Assembly (NCBI GenBank): GCA_030632405.1
Contig: DAOVUU010000108.1
Location: forward strand, 1 to 7,732
From: Desulfobulbaceae bacterium
GTDB lineage: Bacteria; Desulfobacterota; Desulfobulbia; Desulfobulbales; Desulfocapsaceae
Length of the DNA: 7,732 bases
Reading direction: 5' to 3'
Position numbers and translations under genes: made by a program. Below the pieces are notes generated by a model, which saw only the letters and a program-made list of their open reading frames with translations, searched no databases and was not told the DNA's origin. The first letter of the stretch is position 1. Each line of letters starts with the position of its first letter. Below, piece by piece: positions 1-5,124 of the stretch.

Positions 1-51
1 AACCGAGTATCAGGTTTGCCTGTCTGTTAACAAGAGTAAAGTGAGGTTTCG

Positions 52-1164
52 TTGAAACTTAACATTCCGGATAATATTGCAGCAATTACACCCTATCCAC
101 CGGGAAAACCAATCGATGAACTTGAGCGTGAGTATGGTATAACCGGATCTATAAAACTTGCATCTAACGAGAATCCCTGGGGGCCTTCTTCGCGTGTAGT
201 GACTGCCCTGCACGAAGAGCTGATGAGTTTAAACAGATACCCGGACGGGTCGTGCTATTACCTTACAGAGGCTATTGCTGAAAAAATTGGAGTTGATCCC
301 GCTGAGATTGTGCTGGGGAACGGTTCCAATGAGGTTATTGAGTTTCTGGTGAAAGCGTTCATCAGAGAGGGTGATGAAGTTATTACAAGCCACCCTTCTT
401 TTTTGATGTATCAGAAGATTGTCCAGGTTCGCGGCGGAGTTAACCGTGTGGTGCCGTTGTCCGACATGAAACATGACCTGGAAGGTGTGCATGATACGAT
501 CTCCGAAAAAACCCGGCTTGTTTTTCTTGACAATCCGAATAACCCGACGGGAACAGTTATAAACCCGGTCGATCTGCATGGGTTTTTATGTAAGGTCCCT
601 GAGTCCGTTATAGTTGTTCTGGATGAGGCTTATGTGGATTATGTGGACAAGGCTTTCCGGGTTGACACAAAAAACCTTGTACGTCACCGCAGGGGGTCTT
701 GTCCCGTTGTTTTGTTAAGAACATTCTCAAAAGCGTATGGTCTTCCCGGTCTGAGGGTCGGGTTTGGTATTATGGCTGCAGAGGTTGCAGCATGTCTGCA
801 CAGGGTCAGACAGCCCTTCAATATTAATCGGATGGCCCAGGTTGGAGCGCTGGCTGCTTTGGATGATGAGGCGTTTTATCAGCAGACACTGGATAATACG
901 AGAAAGGGACTACATTTCCTGTCCGGAGAAGTTGGTGGGTTTGGATGTATAAGCTACCCTTCTCAAACGAATTTCTTTCTCATTGATATCAGGGGTGATG
1001 CGGATACATTGTACAGGGAGATGCTCTGTCGAGGGGTTATTGTCCGTTCGATGAGCAGCTATGGTTTTCCTCATTTTATTCGAGTTACCGTCGGAACAGA
1101 AGAAGAGAATATTCGTTTTCTGGCTGCTTTGAAGGACTGTATGGATACTCTTGGTTATGTCTAA
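52..1164 (+). CDS. hisC: Histidinol-phosphate aminotransferase (class I/II PLP aminotransferase)
   Basis: This 370-aa cytosolic enzyme belongs to the HisC family, which moves an amino group from glutamate to imidazole-acetol phosphate in histidine synthesis; several HisC paralogues also act on phenylpyruvate or prephenate. Visible motifs are the substrate-side SNENPWGPS near residue 38, DNPNNPTG at 160–167, DEAY at 191–194 (the Asp that contacts the PLP ring nitrogen), and FSKAYGLPGLRVG, whose Lys227 is the Schiff-base lysine. Length matches the family (about 350–370 aa). The start is a TTG at 52: GAGG at 43–46 lies five bases upstream, no in-frame ATG is near, and the N-terminus (IPDNIAAITPYPPGKP) is the usual HisC beginning. 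The end overlaps cmk by 8 bases. In related bacteria such a gene next to cmk often belongs to an aromatic amino-acid cluster, so a Phe/Tyr role is possible. The family is certain; the exact substrate is not. Confidence 0.93.
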   Translation: MKLNIPDNIAAITPYPPGKPIDELEREYGITGSIKLASNENPWGPSSRVVTALHEELMSLNRYPDGSCYYLTEAIAEKIGVDPAEIVLGNGSNEVIEFLVKAFIREGDEVITSHPSFLMYQKIVQVRGGVNRVVPLSDMKHDLEGVHDTISEKTRLVFLDNPNNPTGTVINPVDLHGFLCKVPESVIVVLDEAYVDYVDKAFRVDTKNLVRHRRGSCPVVLLRTFSKAYGLPGLRVGFGIMAAEVAACLHRVRQPFNINRMAQVGALAALDDEAFYQQTLDNTRKGLHFLSGEVGGFGCISYPSQTNFFLIDIRGDADTLYREMLCRGVIVRSMSSYGFPHFIRVTVGTEEENIRFLAALKDCMDTLGYV

Positions 1165-1843
1165 CACAAAAAACATTGTTACCATTGACGGCCCCTCTGG
1201 TGTTGGGAAATCAACAGTAAGCAGGAAGGTTGCCGGTGCATTGGGATACACCTATATTGATACTGGAGCTATGTACCGTGCGGTCGGACTTTTCCTGGAT
1301 AGACTTGGAGTGGATGTGGGTAAACCTGAAGATCTCTCCCGTTGTCTTGGTGACTTAAGGTTGGATCTACGACCACCGGTTGAAGAGCTAGGGGATGTTT
1401 GTGTGCTGCTAAATGACGAAGATATCAGTGATATAATCCGCACTCCGGAGGCGGCAATGGTCGCCTCACGCATCTCTGCCATTCCAATTGTAAGGGAAAA
1501 ATTAACCGAAATGCAGCGATTACTGGGAGTCAGAGGCAATGTTGTGGCCGAGGGTAGAGATATTGGAACGGTTGTTTTTCCTGCGGCAAGACACAAGTTT
1601 TTTCTCGATGCAGAGCCAGGGGAAAGGGCCCGCAGGCGTGTAGCACAGTTGCGGGAAAGAGGCGTTGAGGTGGACGAAGGGGAGGTGCTGGCCATGACTC
1701 TTGAGCGGGATCAAAATGACACTGAAAGGGAAATTTCTCCGCTCAGGCAAGCTGAGGATGCTTTAAGAATAGACAGCACAAATATCACAATTGAAGAAGT
1801 AGTTACAAAGATTCTACAAAAGATATCTGAAAAAACAGGATAG
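1157..1843 (+). CDS. cmk: Cytidylate kinase (CMP/dCMP kinase)
   Basis: This cytosolic kinase transfers phosphate from ATP to CMP or dCMP, feeding CTP and dCTP pools. The 228-aa product shows the P-loop GPSGVGKST at residues 12–20, the IDTGAMYRAVG segment that follows it in Cmk, the VAEGRDIGTVVFP motif around 130–142 (GRDIGT begins at Gly133), and the C-terminal Arg-rich lid and DxxDxxR-like region (LERDQNDTEREISPL). Length is normal. I chose ATG 1157 because the protein then begins MSNTKNIVTIDGPSGVGKS, as is usual; a TTG at 1151 would add two residues. There is no strong Shine-Dalgarno site close to either start, so translation probably depends on coupling with hisC, whose stop (1162–1164) lies inside this reading frame. 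In many bacteria cmk is followed by ispH and rpsA; here it is followed by a convergent pal instead. Confidence 0.95.
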   Translation: MSNTKNIVTIDGPSGVGKSTVSRKVAGALGYTYIDTGAMYRAVGLFLDRLGVDVGKPEDLSRCLGDLRLDLRPPVEELGDVCVLLNDEDISDIIRTPEAAMVASRISAIPIVREKLTEMQRLLGVRGNVVAEGRDIGTVVFPAARHKFFLDAEPGERARRRVAQLRERGVEVDEGEVLAMTLERDQNDTEREISPLRQAEDALRIDSTNITIEEVVTKILQKISEKTG

Positions 1844-1859
1844 ACCTTTTTTTGTTTTT

Positions 1860-1892
1860 CTCCCCGACTCCCGGAAAAAAGAGGGCGGGGAG
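1860..1892. other. GC-rich stem-loop between convergent cmk and pal
   Basis: CTCCCCG at 1860–1866 pairs perfectly with CGGGGAG at 1886–1892 around a 19-base loop. It lies between the cmk stop (1843) and the pal stop (1903), where a shared terminator is expected. The T-rich run (1847–1859) comes before the stem on the + strand, and on the − strand an A-run follows the stem. Neither orientation therefore has the classic stem-then-U-tract layout. An AT-rich alternative for cmk (AGG 1838–1840 with CCT 1845–1847, extended by A/T pairs, then T's) is also possible but weak. The hairpin is seen directly; a termination role is inferred. Confidence 0.4.
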
Positions 1893-1902
1893 AGGTTATA
1901 TC

Positions 1903-2523
1903 CTATTCCAGTACGAAGTCCGCACGTCTGTTGTGACTGTAAGCCGTTTCATCCATGCCTGGAAAAAGAGGTCTTTCTTCGCCGTATGAGAGGGTTTTAA
2001 TTCTCGAAAACTCTATACCAAGGTCAATAAGAAACTGGCGGGCGTTTATAGATCTTCTTTCGCCAAGGGCAAGATTGTATTCGTTGGTTCCCCGCTCATC
2101 GCAATTCCCCTGGATGGTTACTGTCTCTCCCGGGTTGGCGTTTAAATACTGAGCGTTACGAACCATCATGTCTGTCATATCAGCAGTGATTCCAGCCTGG
2201 TCAAATTCAAAGTAGATTGGGTAGAGGTTTTCCGAGGATCTTCCGTGAGCCCTTTTATACTCGTCGGTTTGATTGTCGGCCAGGCTATCCATTCCACCAC
2301 CGCCGGTAGTGTCGTCCAGGTTGCCTTCGGCTGACAGGTTTCCTTCTGAATACCCCCCTTCTGCTTGTGGATAGTTTATATCTGTTCCACTGGATGGTCC
2401 TGCACCTGCGGATCCTCCTGAACCAGGAGGGACAACAGTTTTTTTACTGCAACCGGCCCCAAAAAGGATAAGCGAGCCAAGAAAAGACGAGAGTACAAGT
2501 GTTGTGAAAAGCCTTTTGTTCAT
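1903..2523 (-). CDS. pal: Peptidoglycan-associated lipoprotein Pal (OmpA-like domain)
   Basis: This 206-aa outer-membrane lipoprotein binds peptidoglycan from the periplasmic side and, with TolA/TolB, helps outer-membrane constriction during division. The N-terminus has a basic start (MNKR), a hydrophobic stretch, and a lipobox-like FGAGC with Cys25 as the lipidation site; the residue at −3 is Gly rather than the usual Leu. Ser follows the Cys, which fits export to the outer membrane. Residues about 26–95 are a Gly/Ser/Asp-rich linker. The OmpA_C domain fills about 100–206 with IYFEFDQ, the diagnostic NCDERGTNEYNLALGERR block (140–157) and a final HNRRADFVLE. The start is ATG 2523–2521, which directly precedes a signal peptide and has AGGAGA upstream; a longer frame to 2658 adds 45 residues that do not belong. 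No tolB is visible downstream, so this pal is separated from a tol operon on that side. Confidence 0.93.
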   Translation of the reverse strand: MNKRLFTTLVLSSFLGSLILFGAGCSKKTVVPPGSGGSAGAGPSSGTDINYPQAEGGYSEGNLSAEGNLDDTTGGGGMDSLADNQTDEYKRAHGRSSENLYPIYFEFDQAGITADMTDMMVRNAQYLNANPGETVTIQGNCDERGTNEYNLALGERRSINARQFLIDLGIEFSRIKTLSYGEERPLFPGMDETAYSHNRRADFVLE

Positions 2524-2527
2524 GATT

Positions 2528-2533
2528 TCTCCT
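2528..2533 (-). promoter_or_regulatory. Ribosome binding site of pal
   Basis: Read on the − strand, AGGAGA lies four bases before the ATG at 2523–2521. It decides the start against the longer open frame that reaches 2658. Confidence 0.75.
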
Positions 2534-2685
2534 GTTTTTCCAGAGCGATGGATGTTTTTGTTTAAAGGGCGGTGGCTTGAAAAATGGATTTTTACAACCC
2601 CGTCAAGCATAACGAGTAAAATAATTGTACAGTTTAGCCGTATTAACAGGGAGGTCAAGGATAATTTGCCTGTCTGATAATTCTA

Positions 2686-2714
2686 TTTACCTGTTGCTGA
2701 TCAACTTCTATAAT
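2686..2714 (+). promoter_or_regulatory. Sigma70-type promoter for rlmKL operon
   Basis: TTTACC (2686–2691, four of six matches to TTGACA) and a perfect TATAAT (2709–2714) are separated by exactly 17 bases. Transcription would begin near 2720–2722 and give an rlmKL leader of about 210 bases that includes the whole palindromic repeat. It faces the right way and lies outside the repeat. It is a sequence match only; other start sites closer to the gene cannot be excluded. Confidence 0.5.
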
Positions 2715-2738
2715 GGTATTGCGATGGTAATCACATAA

Positions 2739-2867
2739 GATGGCGTCGTAAAAAGTCCGATCTCCTTCGTTGTAGGTTTTTATCAGAACCTCAGCATACC
2801 ACATGTATGGCTGAGGGCCTGATAAAAACACTACGCCTCGTATATCGAACTTTTTGACTTAGCCATC
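2739..2867. repeat. 129-bp imperfect palindrome (long hairpin)
   Basis: The two halves pair along most of their length around a loop at 2800–2804. Clear stem blocks are GATGGC 2739–2744 with GCCATC 2862–2867, AAAAAGT 2750–2756 with ACTTTTT 2849–2855, CGAT 2758–2761 with ATCG 2844–2847, TTTTTATCAG 2777–2786 with CTGATAAAAA 2819–2828, CCTCAGC 2789–2795 with GCTGAGG 2810–2816, and ATAC 2796–2799 with GTAT 2805–2808. Mismatches gather at about 2745–2749 and 2762–2772. RNA from the upstream promoter would fold into one long hairpin ahead of rlmKL. No canonical U-tract follows, so a plain terminator is unlikely. Confidence 0.85.
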
Positions 2868-2889
2868 TACGGCTTCCGATAAGCGTAGA
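2866..2889. repeat. Small hairpin next to the large palindrome
   Basis: TCTACG (2866–2871) pairs with CGTAGA (2884–2889), and the stem continues with CTT (2873–2875) against AAG (2881–2883), with one unpaired G at 2872 and a CCGAT loop. It overlaps the right end of the 129-bp palindrome by two bases, so the two structures sit back to back. The T-run at 2902–2906 starts 12 bases after the stem, too far for a normal intrinsic terminator. Confidence 0.5.
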
Positions 2890-2921
2890 CTTCGAGTGAT
2901 CTTTTTACGAGTTTATCACAT

Positions 2922-2940
2922 AGGGGATACAATGCTGGAG
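2922..2940 (+). promoter_or_regulatory. Ribosome binding sites deciding the rlmKL start
   Basis: AGGGGA at 2922–2927 lies four bases before ATG 2932, and GGAG at 2937–2940 lies nine bases before a second in-frame ATG at 2950. Either start is possible and they differ by six residues. The further GTG at 2896 lies inside the palindromic repeat unit and has no comparable site. Confidence 0.55.
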
Positions 2941-5124
2941 TTGGGTAATATGGATAAAAAAAACAGAGATCATTTACTGACAGCCACGTGTGCTCTTGGT
3001 TTAGAGGACTTGATTAAGGGGGAGATAGAGGTATTTGGGGGGAGAGACATCTCCTGCGGGAGAGGGGTTGTTTTCTGGAAGGGAGAACTGGCTTCTGCTT
3101 ATCGCTCCTGTTTGTGGTCTCGGTTTTCTTCTAGAATTCTTCTGCACCTGTATGAGTTTGAGGCAACAGATGAGGACGAGTTGTACAGAGAGTGCCTGGC
3201 CAGACCCTGGTCAGAACATATCGGTGTTAAAACAACACTTGCCGTTGAGTGCACCATTTCTGCTGGAAGCCTGATAAATCACAGCCATTATGCAGCGTTG
3301 AGAGTAAAAGACGCAATTGTTGACTATTTCAGGGAAAAGGAGGGAGACCGTCCTTCAATCGACACCCTGCGCCCGGGGGTAAGGATACATCTCCATATTG
3401 ATAAAACGAAGATGGTCGTTTTTCTGGATCTTTCCGGGGAAAGTCTGCATCGCAGAGGCTATAGGGTTTCGGGAGCGCGGGCTCCACTGAAAGAGACACT
3501 TGGGGCTGCTATTGTTGCTTTGAGTGGCTGGTTGGGCAGTGGTGCCGGAGCACTCGTGGATCCTTTGTGTGGGACTGGAACCCTGCTTATAGAAGCGGCA
3601 ATGATGTATGGTGACAGGGCCCCCGGTTTAACCCGTAGTTATTTTGGTTTTATGGGGTGGTTACAGCACGATGGCGCTTTGTGGCAGGACCTGTTGGATG
3701 AGGCGGTTGCACGGGGAAGAGCAGGGTTGGAAAAAGACTGGCCGGCCATAACCGGTTATGATTGTGAACCGGTAGTGGTGGGCAGTGCGAGAAACAATGT
3801 TGAACGTGCCGGACTTGGTGAGCGTATCCGGATTAAGCAGGCTGAACTCGCAACCCTTCAACCCTCCACCGGAAAAGGTATGATTTTATCGAATCTGCCC
3901 TATGGTGAACGGCTTTCTGAAAAAGAGCAGGTGTCATATCTGTACAGGGCGTTCGGTCGTATCTGCGGGGAAAGGTTTTCCGGTTGGGAAGCAGGTGTTT
4001 TTATTTCAAATGCAGATCTTACAGACAGTTTCAAATTAACATGGAAACAGAGATATAAGCTTTTCAACGGGACCATACCCTGCAGGCTCCTGGTGGGCAG
4101 TGTGAGTGGTGGTGATGATTCTTTTCGATGGGACAGGCTGCCTGAATTGAATAAGGAGACCGTGGGAGAGTTTGGTAACCGGCTTAAAAAGAATCTAAAA
4201 AAATATCTACGCTGGGCAGAAAGAGAGGGGATATCCTGTTTCAGGGTTTATGACAGTGACCTGCCTGAGTATAATGTCAGTGTTGATATTTATGAAAAAT
4301 GGGTGCATATTCAGGAGTATGCTCCTCCAAAATCGATTGCCCCTGAGCTTGCCGAGCAAAGACTTAGAGATGTGGTAAGACAGGTAAGGGAGGTCATGGG
4401 GGTACGTTCAAACCGTGTTTTTCTTAAAACACGGCAGAGGCAGAGAGGAAAAACGCAGTATCAAAAAAAAGACAGCAAGGGAAAACTGTACGAGGTGGGA
4501 GAGGGTGGTTGTTATTTCCTGGTGAACTTTACGGACTATCTTGATACAGGTCTTTTTCTGGATCATCGCCCGCTGCGACAGAGGATTTTTCAGCAGGCAA
4601 AGGGGAAGAGGTTTTTAAATCTCTTTGCATATACCGGCAGTGCGACCATTCACGCTGCTGTGGCTGGTGCGGCAAGCACTACGACCGTTGATCTGTCGGC
4701 CACATATACAAAGTGGACGAAAATGAATCTGGCGCTCAATGGCCTGGGTGTGGAGAAACATACTGTTGTGCAGGGTGATTGTGGGGCATGGTTGAGGGCG
4801 ACCGAGGGGACTTTTGATATGATTTTTGTAGATCCCCCAACGTTTTCAAATACAAAGAAAGAGAGACGGGTCTTTGATATTCAAAGGGATCATTTGGGCC
4901 TGATTAAGCTTGCCATGTCTCGATTGGATGCATCGGGGGTGCTGTTTTTTTCAACAAACTACAAAAGATTTGTTTTGGATGTCCGGTTGAAAGAAATTTT
5001 TGACATAGAGGATATCAGCAAGGCAACAATACCCTTTGATTTTTCCAGAAGCAGAAAAATCCACATGTGCTGGGAAATAAAGAAGAGAAAGGTTGGAGGA
5101 TGGAGAGAGGAGGATAGAGAGTGA
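2932..5124 (+). CDS. rlmL: Bifunctional 23S rRNA (guanine) methyltransferase RlmKL
   Basis: The product is a two-enzyme fusion of about 730 aa (E. coli RlmKL is 702). By family it makes N2-methylG2445 (RlmL half) and N7-methylG2069 (RlmK half) on 23S rRNA during large-subunit assembly, using SAM. Order: an N-terminal recognition segment (TATCALGLEDLIKGEIE), a THUMP-like region about 55–165, LHRRGYR near 185, then the first Rossmann methylase with the SAM loop DPLCGTGTLLIEAA (from Asp210) and the catalytic NLPYG at 321–325. The second methylase starts near residue 400, with GLFLDHRPLRQ, LFAYTGSA (564–571) and DPPTFSN (from Asp634). The first catalytic motif reads NLPY where NPPY is usual. I chose ATG 2932; ATG 2950 is the alternative. 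The stop TGA overlaps the next gene. No internal stop or frameshift separates the halves. Confidence 0.94.
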   Translation: MLELGNMDKKNRDHLLTATCALGLEDLIKGEIEVFGGRDISCGRGVVFWKGELASAYRSCLWSRFSSRILLHLYEFEATDEDELYRECLARPWSEHIGVKTTLAVECTISAGSLINHSHYAALRVKDAIVDYFREKEGDRPSIDTLRPGVRIHLHIDKTKMVVFLDLSGESLHRRGYRVSGARAPLKETLGAAIVALSGWLGSGAGALVDPLCGTGTLLIEAAMMYGDRAPGLTRSYFGFMGWLQHDGALWQDLLDEAVARGRAGLEKDWPAITGYDCEPVVVGSARNNVERAGLGERIRIKQAELATLQPSTGKGMILSNLPYGERLSEKEQVSYLYRAFGRICGERFSGWEAGVFISNADLTDSFKLTWKQRYKLFNGTIPCRLLVGSVSGGDDSFRWDRLPELNKETVGEFGNRLKKNLKKYLRWAEREGISCFRVYDSDLPEYNVSVDIYEKWVHIQEYAPPKSIAPELAEQRLRDVVRQVREVMGVRSNRVFLKTRQRQRGKTQYQKKDSKGKLYEVGEGGCYFLVNFTDYLDTGLFLDHRPLRQRIFQQAKGKRFLNLFAYTGSATIHAAVAGAASTTTVDLSATYTKWTKMNLALNGLGVEKHTVVQGDCGAWLRATEGTFDMIFVDPPTFSNTKKERRVFDIQRDHLGLIKLAMSRLDASGVLFFSTNYKRFVLDVRLKEIFDIEDISKATIPFDFSRSRKIHMCWEIKKRKVGGWREEDRE
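5108..5113 (+). promoter_or_regulatory. Ribosome binding site of the hybrid kinase
   Basis: A full AGGAGG lies inside the last codons of rlmKL. It is 7 bases before GTG 5121 and 10 bases before ATG 5124. Both starts overlap the rlmKL stop (GTGA or TGATG), so coupled translation is likely whichever is used. Confidence 0.75.

Larger units (their letters stand above)
2730..2922. mobile_element. MITE-like unit with terminal inverted and flanking direct repeats
   Basis: The outer ends share a perfect 10-bp inverted repeat, TCGTAAAAAG at 2746–2755 and CTTTTTACGA at 2901–2910; the longer ends (about 2739–2755 and 2901–2917) are similar but imperfect. An exact 8-bp direct repeat, ATCACATA, lies at 2730–2737 and again at 2915–2922, which could be a target-site duplication, although the right copy overlaps the inverted-repeat end by three bases. 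No transposase frame is present, so the unit could only move in trans. I recall similar TCGTAAAAAG-ended repeats from Desulfobacterota genomes, but this is memory, not a search. It could instead be a static REP/ERIC-like hairpin repeat. The structure is certain, the mobility inferred. Confidence 0.45.
2524..2931. other. Divergent pal/rlmKL intergenic region (408 bases)
   Basis: This region separates pal (leftward) from rlmKL (rightward) and holds no convincing gene. From left to right it contains the pal ribosome binding site, an AT-rich stretch (about 2580–2720) where both promoters should lie, a good rightward promoter (2686–2714), a large imperfect palindrome (2739–2867), a smaller hairpin (2866–2889), and the rlmKL ribosome binding site next to its start. 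For pal I see only poor promoter candidates: on the − strand TTGACC (2653–2658) and TACAAT (2624–2629) are individually good hexamers but 23 bases apart, too far for a normal pair. Confidence 0.8.

Noticed and set aside
1..55. Possible end of an upstream gene, since one frame runs to a TGA at 53–55 overlapping the hisC TTG
   Set aside because: Only 17 codons are visible and they cannot be recognised; the other two forward frames also stop before hisC (28–30 and 42–44), so nothing favours this one.
1151..1156. TTG start for cmk six bases upstream of the ATG
   Set aside because: The ATG at 1157 gives the usual Cmk N-terminus and neither start has a better ribosome binding site, so the ATG is preferred.
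2524..2658. 45-residue N-terminal extension of Pal
   Set aside because: The internal start at 2523 directly precedes a signal peptide and has AGGAGA upstream; an extension would bury the signal peptide.
15..2676. 12-bp direct repeat TTTGCCTGTCTG at 15–26 and 2665–2676
   Set aside because: One or two exact 12-base matches are expected by chance in a window this size, and the two contexts do not match further.
2677..2704. Leftward promoter for pal (TTGATC at 2699–2704, AATTAT at 2677–2682, 16-base spacer)
   Set aside because: Each hexamer matches only four of six bases in an AT-rich stretch, so it is too weak to call.
2896..2931. GTG start that would extend RlmKL by 12 residues
   Set aside because: It lies inside the right arm of the palindromic repeat unit, has no good ribosome binding site, and the added residues do not resemble RlmL.
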